Shown: piece by piece, positions 34,650-43,417 of the stretch
Layout: each line of letters begins with the position of its first letter
How positions within the stretch are numbered: the stretch's first letter is position 1
NCBI RefSeq assembly: GCF_040105385.1
Contig: NZ_JBEDNQ010000010.1
Span: forward strand, 124,001-188,000
Reading direction: 5' to 3'
Source of the DNA: Pseudonocardia nematodicida
Lineage (GTDB): Bacteria; Actinomycetota; Actinomycetes; Mycobacteriales; Pseudonocardiaceae
DNA length: 64,000 bases
Position numbers and translations under genes: made by a program
The notes under the pieces: generated by a model
The model's database searches: none
What the model saw: only the letters and a program-made list of their open reading frames with translations
What the model was told of the DNA's origin: nothing

Positions 34650-36777
34650 GGTCGTCGCCCTTCGTCATCGGAGTGCGGTCGGTCGGGGAAGGAGAGGCCG
34701 AGGCGGGACGCAGGTCCCAGGCGCAGCGGAACCCGACGGTGGATCCGCGGGCCAGGCCGAGGCCGGGGAGCAGGAACTTCACCGCGTACTCGGGTGAACG
34801 GCGGCCGGACTCGATGTACCAGTCCGAGCCCTCGGCGCGGAAGTCGCTGCCGCCCTTGAGCATCACGAACCGGGTGCGGCCGTCGGAGTGCTCGGACCCG
34901 GTCCAGTTCCAGACGGCCGGTTCGCCGCGGCCGGAGCCGCCGGTCGAGCCGGCCAGCTGCCACTCGTCCTCGGTCGGCAGGCGCCCGCCCCGCCAGGCGC
35001 AGTAGGCGCGGGCGTCGTCGAGGTCGACGAACGTCACCGGCGCATCGGAGTCCGCCGGGGCGGGACGGCCGCCGGTCCAGTGGGTCAGGAACCGGTGCGG
35101 CTGGGCGGGCGCATAGCCGGTCGCGTCGAGGAACTCCGCGAACTCGGCGTTGGTCACCTCGGTCGCACCGACCGCGACGGGGCCCGGGAGCTCGCCGGTG
35201 CGCTGCAGGGTGCGGGCGTCGTGCAGGCGGGGCGGCAGCGGCTTCCACTCGTCGACGTACGGGGCGCCCTGGTACATCCCGGTCTCCCGGGCGCGGTGCC
35301 GGACGGTGAGCACGTACGGCCCGGCCGGGACGACGACGGCGTCGGGATCGGGTCCGGGCCGCCCTGCGGCCGCGGAGGCGGACGACGCGGAGCTGGGGAG
35401 CCTGGGCAGGGGCGGGCCGGAGAGGGCCGACGGCGTCGGGCCTGCCGGGTCGAGGCGCACCGCGAGCCGGTGCGGGAACCGGGCGTCCGGATCGTGCGGC
35501 ATCCCCGGCAGCGTCGCCAGCAGCTCCGGCAGCCACCCGGGCTCCGGGGCCCCGGGCGCCACGTGCAGCAGCGCCGCGATCCCCCGCCCCGGAACCGTGA
35601 CCGGATCACCGGCGACGCCGCCCGCGAACAGGTCGTACAGCGTTCCCGCGGCCGGGCGCCCGGACAGTACCGGTCCGATGTGGTCGTCGTCGCCGCGGTT
35701 GACAACCGTCCACAGTGTCACGCCACCGGCCGCCCAGCGGGAGGCGTACACGCCGCCGTCCTCCGCGGTCGCGTCGAGCTCGTCGAGCGGGGTCCACTCC
35801 CCCGCCTGCAGCAGCTCGGCGGCGGCGCGCTGCACGGTCGTCATCCGGCGCACGGTCGCGGCGTCGCGGGCCGACCAGCCCACCCAGACGCCGAACACCA
35901 CCTCCCACACCATCACCCCGACGCCGTTCAGCCACGCGGACTGCAGCTCGCCGGAGTGGTCGCGGTGCCAGCGGCGGATGTGGTGCTGCATGTGCCGGCG
36001 CTCGTACCAGTGCGCGCGCAGCACTCCGGGCACGTGCGAGTCGGCGAAGAACTGCGCCCAGGACGACGAGTGGTCCTCGATCCGCTCGGTCGCCAGCTTC
36101 GACTCGCCCTCCAGCACCAGGCCCGGGCGCGCGGCCTCGAGCCGCTCGACGAGCTCGGGCTCGGCCTTCTTGAGGGTGTCGAGGAAGACGCCGTCCGCGT
36201 CGAGCTCGGCGACCAGCGACGCCAGCTCGGTGACGTCGTCGGCGCCGCGGCGGGTGCCGGTGTCCCACGGGTTGTAGTCGACGAACACCCGCACGCCCTC
36301 GGCGTGCAGCGTCGCGACCAGGTCCGCCAGTCCGGGGACGTCGCGGTAGAAGTCCCACTGGTTGCGCTCGTCGATCCCGATCACCGGGTAGGCGTGCCAC
36401 AGCACGACCGCGTCGAGGCCGCCGAACCGGGCGCGGGCGTCGTCGAGCAGGCGGTGCGGGGTGAACCGGTGCTCGGCGAACGAGTACAGCAGCTCGTCCC
36501 ACAGCCACACCTGCGCGACGGTGTGGCAGCTCGCGGCCCAGGCCGCCCCGGGGCGGTCGTAGGCGGCGCCGGAGTAACCGTGCCGGGCGCGCGCGTCGTC
36601 GCGCCACTGCGCGAGCCGGGCCCGCCAGGCCGGCCGGTCGGCCGGCGACGCCGGGGCGGCGAAGATCTTCGCCTCGTCGAGGGCGACCGACTGCTCGGCG
36701 GTCAGCTCGCCGTCCAGCGGGACGTCGGCCGGTCCGTCGATCGGGCGCGGGACGAGCGGGTCGAAGGCGTAGGTCAT
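34642..36777 (-). CDS. Glycoside-hydrolase-like TIM barrel fused to an FGE-fold domain
   Basis: A 711-residue two-domain protein without a signal peptide. Residues ~80-440 resemble a TIM-barrel glycosidase: WHAYPVIGIDERNQWDFYRD, FVDYNPWDTG, GVFLDTLKK (candidate catalytic Asp) and LVLEGESK (candidate Glu acid). After a Ser/Ala/Pro linker (~470-490), residues ~500-690 form a formylglycine-generating-enzyme-like domain: VTNAEFAEFLDATGYAP, FVDLDDARAYCAWRGGRLPTEDEW, FVMLKGGSDF and GSTVGFRCAWD. The FGE cysteine pair is not seen, so this domain probably binds ligand rather than oxidises. ATG 36777 sits in the ATGA context expected for the PfkB stop. I find no exact family name. Confidence 0.8.
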   Translation of the reverse strand: MTYAFDPLVPRPIDGPADVPLDGELTAEQSVALDEAKIFAAPASPADRPAWRARLAQWRDDARARHGYSGAAYDRPGAAWAASCHTVAQVWLWDELLYSFAEHRFTPHRLLDDARARFGGLDAVVLWHAYPVIGIDERNQWDFYRDVPGLADLVATLHAEGVRVFVDYNPWDTGTRRGADDVTELASLVAELDADGVFLDTLKKAEPELVERLEAARPGLVLEGESKLATERIEDHSSSWAQFFADSHVPGVLRAHWYERRHMQHHIRRWHRDHSGELQSAWLNGVGVMVWEVVFGVWVGWSARDAATVRRMTTVQRAAAELLQAGEWTPLDELDATAEDGGVYASRWAAGGVTLWTVVNRGDDDHIGPVLSGRPAAGTLYDLFAGGVAGDPVTVPGRGIAALLHVAPGAPEPGWLPELLATLPGMPHDPDARFPHRLAVRLDPAGPTPSALSGPPLPRLPSSASSASAAAGRPGPDPDAVVVPAGPYVLTVRHRARETGMYQGAPYVDEWKPLPPRLHDARTLQRTGELPGPVAVGATEVTNAEFAEFLDATGYAPAQPHRFLTHWTGGRPAPADSDAPVTFVDLDDARAYCAWRGGRLPTEDEWQLAGSTGGSGRGEPAVWNWTGSEHSDGRTRFVMLKGGSDFRAEGSDWYIESGRRSPEYAVKFLLPGLGLARGSTVGFRCAWDLRPASASPSPTDRTPMTKGDDHG

Positions 36778-37690
36778 CGCGTCTCCGGGGGACGGTGGCC
36801 GCGGCGTGCGCGGCGACGGCGGCGGCGGCGGCGGTCGGCACAGCGGTCTGCGCGCCGGGTGCGGTGACGGCGAGCGTCCCGGCCGACAGCGCGGGCCGGG
36901 CGGCGTCGGCGAGGGATTCCCCGCGGGCCAGCGCGGCGGCGAGCACCCCGCAGAACGTGTCCCCCGCCCCGGTGGTGTCGACGACCTCGACCCGGGCGGC
37001 CGCGAGCTCCACCGGCCCGCGCCCCCGCTCGGCGACCAGGCAGCCGCGCGCCCCGAGGGTGACGACCACGGCGCCCACCCGCTCCAGCAGCGCGGTCACC
37101 GCGGCCCCGGTCTCCGCCCGCCCGGACAGCTCGGCGGCCTCGTGCTCGTTGACCACCAGCACGTCGATCTCGTCCCACAGCGCGTCGGGCAGCTCGCGGG
37201 CCGGGGCCGCGTTGAGCACCGCGACCGCACCGGTCCGTCGGGCCGCGAACGCCTCGCGCACCGCGTCGAGCGGGATCTCCAGCTGGGCGAGCACGACGTC
37301 GGCACCGGACAGGCACCCGGCCTGCTCCGGTCCGATCCGGACGTCGTCGTTCGCCTCCGGGGCGACCACGATGGAGTTCTCGCCGTCCGGGGTGACGGTG
37401 ATGATCGCCGTCCCGCTGACCGGGCAGGAACGGTCGACGAGATCGGTACCGACCCCGGCCGTGCGCAGCGAGGCGAGCAGGATCCCGCCCGGTTCGTCGT
37501 CGCCGACGGCCCCGAGGAACGTGGTGTCCGCACCCCCGGCGACGGCGGCGGCGACGGCCTGGTTCGCGCCCTTGCCGCCCGGGCTGCGCCGCAGCCCGCC
37601 GCCGAGGATCGTCTCGCCGGCACCCGGCCTGCGCGGCACGTCGACGACGAGGTCGAGGTTGGCCGACCCGACGACCACGACCCCGCTCAC
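36774..37690 (-). pseudogene. PfkB-family (ribokinase-like) kinase with 3'-terminal frame disruption
   Basis: A ribokinase-like sugar/nucleoside kinase. Seen: VVVVGSANLDLVVDVPRRPGAGET, the GGKGANQAVAAA substrate motif, the catalytic anion-hole DTTGAGDTFCGVLAAALARG near the C-terminus and TAPGAQTAVPT. GTG 37690 overlaps the DraG stop. The frame has no stop at its natural end and would stay open to 35606, through the next gene. A single -1 shift or one missing base in the C5 run (G5 on the + strand, 36787-36791) gives an ending PPETR and a stop at 36776-36774 overlapping the next ATG, and a normal ~305-residue length. The enzyme core is intact, so a sequencing error or programmed slip is as likely as true decay. 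Confidence 0.75.
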
Positions 37691-39117
37691 GCGCGCGCTC
37701 CGTCCACGCGGGCGGCCACCCGGTCGGCGACGCCGGCGGCCCCGTCCACGAGGTGCACCGTCCGGTCCACGAAGGACGCCGTCCGCGCCGCGAGGTCGTC
37801 GATCCGCCGGTCCCCGCCGGGCAGCGAGGACGCGATCGTGCCGCGCAACGGCCCGGTCCACTGTGCACCGATGCCGTCCACCCCGCGCAGCGCGCCCACG
37901 ACGCCGCCGACGGTGGCGCCCGCGGAGTCGGTGTCCCAGCCGGCGGTCACCGCGATCGAGACGCTCGGCCCGAACTCACCCCGGCCCGCGGCCAGCGCGT
38001 AGGCGATGACCGCGGCGTTGTTGAGCACGTGCACCCAGTGCAGGTCGCCGTAGGCGGCGTGCAGCCGGTCCAGCCCGGCCCGCACGGCGGCCTCGCCGGT
38101 GCCGGGGTGCTCGGCGGCGACGGTGCGGCCGAGCGCGATCGCGGCGGCGAGCCGGCTGTGCGGGGGGACCACGGTGCCCGCCGCGTCGAGCACGTCGTCG
38201 ACGGTGTCGCAGACCATCGCCGCCGACGCCAGCCCGGCCGCCCACATCGCGCCGTAGATCCCGTTGCGGGTGTGGCTCAGCCGGGCGTCGGTCCAGGCGA
38301 GCCGGGCCGCGGCCCGCGGACAGCCCGGGGTGACCCAGCCGAACACGTCGGTGCGGATCAGCGCGCCGATCCACTCCCGGAACGGGTTGTGGTGCGTCGC
38401 GGTCTCCGGGACCGGCCGCGCGTCGAGGATGTTGCGGTACGCGGCGCGCTCGGCGGTGAACACCCGCCCGGCGGGCAGGTCGTCGAGCCAGAGCTGCGCG
38501 ACGTCGTCGGTGCTGAACCCGCGGCCGTGCCGGTCGAGCAGGGCGAGGGCGAGGATCGGGTAGTTGAGGTCGTCGTCCTCGGGCATCCCGTCGATGTTCT
38601 CCGCCAGCGACGTCGGCGCCGACCGGCGGTTCCAGGGCCACCGGCGCGCGACGTCGTCGGGCAGGCCCTCGGCGGTGAACCAGCGGTCCAGCGGCCAGCG
38701 GCCGGTGGCGCGCAGGATCTCCTCGATCCCCTCCCGCGGGATCTTCTCGACCGGCTTGCCGAGCAGGCACCCGGCGGCCCGGCCGGTCCACGCGCCGCGG
38801 AAGCGGTCGTGCCCGGCCGGCGGGACGCGGCGCAGCTCCGGGGCCGGCGGGAGGGTCGCGACGATCGCGCCCCAGCCGTCCGGCTCGGCCGCGTCGAGCG
38901 GCGTGGGCAGCGCGTCGAGCTCGTCGAGCAGCTCGCGGGCCAGCGCGCGGACCGCCGGCGACGCCGGCCGGGGACCGGCCCCGGCGGCGGCCGGGACGGG
39001 GTCGCCACCGGCGGCGACCCAGCGCTCCCGCACGTCGGAGACGCACGAGCCCTCGGCGGCGGACTGCACGAGCTCGTGTGCGACCAGGTCCTCGGGCCGG
39101 GCCCAGGTCAACCTCAC
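37687..39117 (-). CDS. ADP-ribosylglycohydrolase family protein (larger copy)
   Basis: A 476-residue DraG/ARH-fold protein, expected to hydrolyse an N- or O-glycosidic bond of an ADP-ribosyl or ribosyl compound with two Mg2+. The N-terminal ~130 residues are extra. The family core begins at RFRGAWTGRAAGCLLGKPVEK. Metal ligands are in MPEDDDLNYPILALAL and GWDTDSAGATVGGVVGAL. GTG 39117 overlaps the stop of the smaller copy. It has no secretion signal, so it acts inside the cell on an imported compound or on a product of the smaller copy. It need not act on proteins. Confidence 0.9.
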   Translation of the reverse strand: MRLTWARPEDLVAHELVQSAAEGSCVSDVRERWVAAGGDPVPAAAGAGPRPASPAVRALARELLDELDALPTPLDAAEPDGWGAIVATLPPAPELRRVPPAGHDRFRGAWTGRAAGCLLGKPVEKIPREGIEEILRATGRWPLDRWFTAEGLPDDVARRWPWNRRSAPTSLAENIDGMPEDDDLNYPILALALLDRHGRGFSTDDVAQLWLDDLPAGRVFTAERAAYRNILDARPVPETATHHNPFREWIGALIRTDVFGWVTPGCPRAAARLAWTDARLSHTRNGIYGAMWAAGLASAAMVCDTVDDVLDAAGTVVPPHSRLAAAIALGRTVAAEHPGTGEAAVRAGLDRLHAAYGDLHWVHVLNNAAVIAYALAAGRGEFGPSVSIAVTAGWDTDSAGATVGGVVGALRGVDGIGAQWTGPLRGTIASSLPGGDRRIDDLAARTASFVDRTVHLVDGAAGVADRVAARVDGARA

Positions 39118-40292
39118 GCCGACCACCTGCTGGGCGCCGGGACCGACAGCGCGTCGACGACGTCGAGCCGGGCCCGTGCCCGCTCCCGGTCGGCACGCAG
39201 GATGTCCGCCGCCGCCGACGCCATCAGCTCTCCGGTCTCGCGCAGGTCCATCCGGCTGGCCTCGCCGACGGTGTCGACCCACTCCCGCGGGACGGCGGCG
39301 GCCCCGCCGACCCCGGCGCAGAGTGCGGCGGCCATCGTCGCGATCGAGTCGGCGTCCCGGCCGTAGTTGACGGCGGCGAGCACGGCGCCACGGAAGTCAC
39401 CGCGGTGGGCCAGGAACAGCCCGATCGCCACGGGCAGTTCCTCGATCGACTTGGTCCGCGAGGGCCTGCGGGCGTCCATCGACATGTTGCGGTACTCGGG
39501 CCCGACGCTGTCGTACGGTGCGACCGCCCGCCGCACCCGGCGGATGAGCTCGCGCTGCGCGTCGTCGGTCGCCGGAACGTCCATCCCGGACACCTCGGCG
39601 ACGACGGCGCGGATCGCCTCCGCGGTCCCGTCGTGCGCGACGTCCAGCGCGGCCGCGACGACGTCGTCCACGGTGGATCGCGGTGCGACCGCGGCGGCGA
39701 CGGCGGCGGCGAACACCCCGGCCGCCTCGCGGCCGTAGCTCGACTGGTGCGCGCCGGTGAGGTCGATCGCCTCGGCGTAGGCGCCGCACGGGTCGCCAGC
39801 GTTCGCGATCCCGACCGGCGCGACGTACATCGCCGCCCCGCAGTTGACGACGTTGCCGACGCCGGCCTCCCGCGGGTCCACGTGTCCGTAGTGCAGCCGG
39901 GCGACGATCCACTTCTCGGCCAGGAACACCCGCTGCAGCAGCAGCGCGGTCGACTCCAGCTCGGGCACCCAGCGCGGCTCCCCGATCATCAGCGGGACCA
40001 GGTCCTCGGCGACCGCGTAGGCGTCGAGGTGGGTGCGCCGCTTGGCGTAGACCTCGACCAGCGCGCGGGTCATGAGGGTGTCGTCGGTGATGTGCCCGTC
40101 GCCCTTGTGGTACGGCGCGATCGGCCGGGCGTCCCGCCAGTTCTCGAACCACGGGCCGACGACGCCGGTCACCAGGCCGCCGTGGCGCTCCTCGATCTGC
40201 GCGGGCGTCCAGCCCTCGGTGGCGCCGCCCAGCGCGTCGCCGACCGCGGCGCCGGTGATCACCGCGAGCGCGCGGTCCTCCAACCAGGTCAC
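39114..40292 (-). CDS. ADP-ribosylglycohydrolase family protein (smaller copy)
   Basis: A 392-residue DraG-fold hydrolase. The core starts almost at residue 1 (VITGAAVGDALGGATEGW). Metal ligands are in GHITDDTLMTRALVE (Thr-Asp-Asp) and NYGRDADSIATMAAAL (Asp-x-Asp-Ser). NCGAAMYVAPVGIANAGDP and HQSSYGREAAGVFAAAVAAA are family segments. GTG 40292 is supported by GGAGGAG at 40301-40307 and excludes a Ser/Pro/Asp-rich leader. It lies 58 bp after the binding-protein gene. Together with the kinase and ABC system it suggests salvage of a ribosylated or glycosylated solute. Confidence 0.92.
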   Translation of the reverse strand: MTWLEDRALAVITGAAVGDALGGATEGWTPAQIEERHGGLVTGVVGPWFENWRDARPIAPYHKGDGHITDDTLMTRALVEVYAKRRTHLDAYAVAEDLVPLMIGEPRWVPELESTALLLQRVFLAEKWIVARLHYGHVDPREAGVGNVVNCGAAMYVAPVGIANAGDPCGAYAEAIDLTGAHQSSYGREAAGVFAAAVAAAVAPRSTVDDVVAAALDVAHDGTAEAIRAVVAEVSGMDVPATDDAQRELIRRVRRAVAPYDSVGPEYRNMSMDARRPSRTKSIEELPVAIGLFLAHRGDFRGAVLAAVNYGRDADSIATMAAALCAGVGGAAAVPREWVDTVGEASRMDLRETGELMASAAADILRADRERARARLDVVDALSVPAPSRWSA

Positions 40293-40350
40293 GGGATCCG
40301 TCTCCTCCGTAGTGCTGCGGTCCGGGTTACTGCCGTCCGGGGTGCTGCGG

Positions 40351-41631
40351 TCAGTACGCCGCGATGTCGTTCCAGCCGAGCTCGAGCTCGCGGGCGAGCT
40401 CGTCGGCATCGGTCTGTCCGGCGAGGAATCGCTGGTAGGCGGGGGTGGCAACCGTTTCCTTCCATTGCTGGTAGCGGTCGGCGAACAGGAACGGGGCCGC
40501 GGTGAGGTGCCGGCCGCCGGCCAGGACGACGTCCCAGCCGTCGCGGGAGCCGAGGCGTCCCGCCAGTTCGTCGCGGGCGGAGACGGTGGCCGGGATCAGG
40601 CCGTCGGCCTCGTTCAGCGCGGCCAGGTTCCCGGTGCGGGTGAAGAACTCGAGGAACTCCGCGGCCTCGGCCACGTGCGGCGAGTCCTTCGCGATCGAGA
40701 GCGTCTGCGGGTTGGCCGCCTGCGCCGCACCGGCCGGGCCGGCGAGCGGGGGCAGCACGACCCAGTCGAGGTCCTCCGGGGCGTCGGCGGCGATGTTCGC
40801 GGTCTGGAACGAGCCCTGGACCGTCATCGCGACCTGGCCCTCGTAGAACGGGGCCAGCGCCTTGCTGCCGGACTGGGTCAGCGACACCGGAAGGATCGAT
40901 CCGTCCTGATAGGTCATGTCCGCGACCAGCTCGGGCAGCGCCGTCTCCGCCGCGCCGACGGTGATCTGCGGGCTCGCCGGGTCGGGGCCGCCGAAGAAGA
41001 GCCCCCCGAAGCCCGGGGACAGCGACATGAACGCGGCCGTCGGATCCTTGAGGCCCCAGGCCAGGCCGTACCGGTCGTCGCCGGTGGTGGCCTTCGCGAT
41101 CGCGCGCAGCTCGTCCCAGCTCGTCGTCGGACCGGTGGGGATCTCGACGCCCGCCTCCCGCAGCATCGTGCGGTTCGCATAGACCACATAGGACTGCATC
41201 GCGGTCGGGTAGGCGACCACCTCGCCGTCGACGGTGACCGAGTCGAGGACGCCCGCGGGGATGTCCGCGCGTCGCTCCTCGGACAGGTACGGCGTGAGGT
41301 CGGCGAGGTAACCGTCCGCGGCGAAGGGCAGGATCCCGCTCGCCTCGTAGTGCACGACGTCCGGCGCGGCGAGCGCGTTGAACTGGGTGATGAGCTTGTC
41401 GTGCACGCCGTCCCAGCCGGCCTGGACGACCTCCACCTGCACGTCCGGGTGGGTGCGGTTCCACTCGGCGACGATCCGGTCCGAGGTCTCGATGGCCGCG
41501 GGCTGGTCGGACAGCGACTGGAAGCGCAGGACGACCCGGCCGTCGTCGTCCCCGGTCGTGGCTCCGCAGGACGCCAGCAGCAGGACGGCCAGCACGAGGA
41601 CGGCTGCTCGGAGGTTCCGCACGGCGCTCAT
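40351..41631 (-). CDS. ABC transporter sugar-binding lipoprotein
   Basis: A 426-residue cluster-1-type extracellular solute-binding protein. A signal peptide with lipobox LLASC (Cys ~22) anchors it to the membrane. Fold landmarks: VVLRFQSLSDQPAAIE, VQVEVVQAGWDGVHDKLITQF, PDVVHYEASGILPFA, GEVVAYPTAMQSYVVYANRTM and AMTVQGSF. It delivers the ligand to the two permeases upstream. ATG 41631 overlaps the permease stop (ATGA). The CUT1-type ancestry points to an oligosaccharide, glycoside or polyol ligand. Confidence 0.92.
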   Translation of the reverse strand: MSAVRNLRAAVLVLAVLLLASCGATTGDDDGRVVLRFQSLSDQPAAIETSDRIVAEWNRTHPDVQVEVVQAGWDGVHDKLITQFNALAAPDVVHYEASGILPFAADGYLADLTPYLSEERRADIPAGVLDSVTVDGEVVAYPTAMQSYVVYANRTMLREAGVEIPTGPTTSWDELRAIAKATTGDDRYGLAWGLKDPTAAFMSLSPGFGGLFFGGPDPASPQITVGAAETALPELVADMTYQDGSILPVSLTQSGSKALAPFYEGQVAMTVQGSFQTANIAADAPEDLDWVVLPPLAGPAGAAQAANPQTLSIAKDSPHVAEAAEFLEFFTRTGNLAALNEADGLIPATVSARDELAGRLGSRDGWDVVLAGGRHLTAAPFLFADRYQQWKETVATPAYQRFLAGQTDADELARELELGWNDIAAY

Positions 41632-42464
41632 CCCTTCACCGCCCCGGCCATCAGGCCGCTGGTCAGCTTCCGTCGCATGAGGGTGAAGAAGACGATGCTC
41701 GGGATCGCCGCGAGCACCGCGCCGGCCGCGAGCGGGCCGAGCGCGACCTTGCCCTCGCCGCCGACGAACATCTTCAGCGTGATCGGCAGGGTGTAGTTCT
41801 CCGGCGACTGCAGCAGCACCAGCGCGAAGAAGAACTCGTTCCAGGAGGACACGAAGCTGAACATCGCCGTCGCCGCGACGCCCGGCGCCAGCAGCGGCAG
41901 CACGATCCGGCGCAGCACGACGAGCCGGTTGCCGCCGTCCATCGCGCCGGCCTCCTCGAGGTCGATCGGGACGGCGGCGACGTAGCCCTGCAGCAGCCAC
42001 AGCGCGAACGGCAGCATGTACGTCGTGTGCACCAGGGTCAGGCCGAACAGGCTGTCGGTGAGCCCGATCGTCCTCAAGACCAGGAACAGCGGCAGGATCA
42101 CCAACACGACCGGGAAGACCTGACTGACCAGGATCCAGCCGACGCCGGCGGCGCGCAGCCGCCCGCGCATCCGGGCCAGCACGTAGGCGGCGGGCAGCGC
42201 GATCAGCAGCACCAGCGCGGTCGAGGCGAGCGCGACCGTCAGGCTGTTCCACGCCGAGGAGATCAGGCCCTGCCGCTCCAGGGCCTGGGCGTAGTTGTCC
42301 CAGTGCCACTCCTGCGGCAGCAGGCTCACGTTCAGCGAGTTCAGCTCGGCCGACGACTTCACCGACGCCGAGATCAGCCAGAGCAGCGGGAACCCCAGGA
42401 ACAGCAGGTAGGCCGCCAGGGCGAGGTACTGGGCCGGTCGGGCGAGGACACGCATCGGGCTCAC
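41628..42464 (-). CDS. Carbohydrate ABC transporter permease (MalG type)
   Basis: A 278-residue CUT1 permease with six TM segments. The EAA loop is EEAGAMDGGNRLVVLRRIVLPLL and the terminal segment PENYTLPITLKMF is typical of MalG-like subunits. GTG 42464 overlaps the first permease stop (GTGA); ATG 42455 is an alternative three codons later. It pairs with the permease at 42461 and the ATPase at 33540. Confidence 0.93.
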   Translation of the reverse strand: MSPMRVLARPAQYLALAAYLLFLGFPLLWLISASVKSSAELNSLNVSLLPQEWHWDNYAQALERQGLISSAWNSLTVALASTALVLLIALPAAYVLARMRGRLRAAGVGWILVSQVFPVVLVILPLFLVLRTIGLTDSLFGLTLVHTTYMLPFALWLLQGYVAAVPIDLEEAGAMDGGNRLVVLRRIVLPLLAPGVAATAMFSFVSSWNEFFFALVLLQSPENYTLPITLKMFVGGEGKVALGPLAAGAVLAAIPSIVFFTLMRRKLTSGLMAGAVKG

Positions 42465-43417
42465 CGGTTCCCCTCGGCGTCGTCGCGGAACTGGGCCCGC
42501 AGGTAGAGGGCGAGGATCACCACGATCACCAGGACGAGCACGACGCCCATCGCCGCGGCGTAGCCGACGTTGCGGTTGCGGAACGCCTCCAGGTAGACGA
42601 ACAGCACCGGGACGAGCGTCCGGCCGCCGGGGCCGCCGCCGGTGAGCACGTAGATCAGCGCGAACGAGTTGAAGTTCCAGATGAAGTTCAGCGAGGTGAT
42701 CGAGGCGACGACCGGGCGCAGCCTGGGCCAGGTCACCGCCCGGAACCGGCGCCAGGCACCGGCGCCGTCGACCGACGCGGCCTCGTGCAGGTCGGCCGGG
42801 ATCTGCTGCAGCCCGGCGAGCAGCGCCACCGTGGTCTGCGGCATGCCGACCCAGACGCCGACCAGGATCACCGCGGGCAGCGCGGTGGCGAAGCTGCCGA
42901 GCCAGTTGGTGTCGTCGGGCAGGCCGAGGGTGCCGAGCAGCGCGTTGAGCGGGCCGCCGTTCGGCGAGTAGATCATCTCCCACATGATCGCCACGACGAC
43001 CGGGGGCATCGCCCACGGAACCAGGGCGAGCACCCGGGTCAATCCCTGGCAGCGGAGCCCGGAGTTCAGCAGCAGCGCCAGCCCCATCCCGGCGGCGAGC
43101 TGCAGCGTGGTCACCCCGAACGTCCACACCAGACCGATCCGGAACGACTCCCAGAACAGCGAGTTCCCGGCGAGCCGGACGAAGTTGTCGACGCCGACGA
43201 AGCCGTACTCCGGGTCCCGGATCAGCCGGGCGTCGGTGAAGGCCAGCCCGACGGCGATCGCCAGCGGCGCGACGCTGAGCACCAGGATCGGCAGCAGCGA
43301 GGGCATCACCAGCGCGGCCGCCTCGCGGCGGCGGGCGCGGTCGGTGCCGCGGCGGGGTCTCCGCCCGCCGGCGTCCGGGACGGGCGGCGGCCGCTCGGCG
43401 ACCTCGGACGCGGTCAT
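42461..43417 (-). CDS. Carbohydrate ABC transporter permease (MalF type)
   Basis: A 318-residue CUT1 permease with six TM segments after a ~35-residue basic cytoplasmic leader. The EAA loop is HEAASVDGAGAWRRFRAVTWPRLRPV. LIYVLTGGGPGGRT and the following FVYLEAFRNRNVGYAAAM are typical of UgpA/MalF-like subunits. ATG 43417 overlaps the LacI stop (ATGA), so regulator and transporter are co-translated. Confidence 0.93.
   Translation of the reverse strand: MTASEVAERPPPVPDAGGRRPRRGTDRARRREAAALVMPSLLPILVLSVAPLAIAVGLAFTDARLIRDPEYGFVGVDNFVRLAGNSLFWESFRIGLVWTFGVTTLQLAAGMGLALLLNSGLRCQGLTRVLALVPWAMPPVVVAIMWEMIYSPNGGPLNALLGTLGLPDDTNWLGSFATALPAVILVGVWVGMPQTTVALLAGLQQIPADLHEAASVDGAGAWRRFRAVTWPRLRPVVASITSLNFIWNFNSFALIYVLTGGGPGGRTLVPVLFVYLEAFRNRNVGYAAAMGVVLVLVIVVILALYLRAQFRDDAEGNR

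Noticed and set aside
35606..37690. A real 694-residue kinase fusion reading on through the GH/FGE gene
   Set aside because: The part after the kinase core is the wrong frame of a gene with clear domain motifs and is Arg/Pro/Gly-rich; a one-base frame disruption explains it better.
40450..40461. GCAACCGTTTCC resembling the LacI operator
   Set aside because: Only the right half matches and it lies inside the binding-protein coding region; probably chance.
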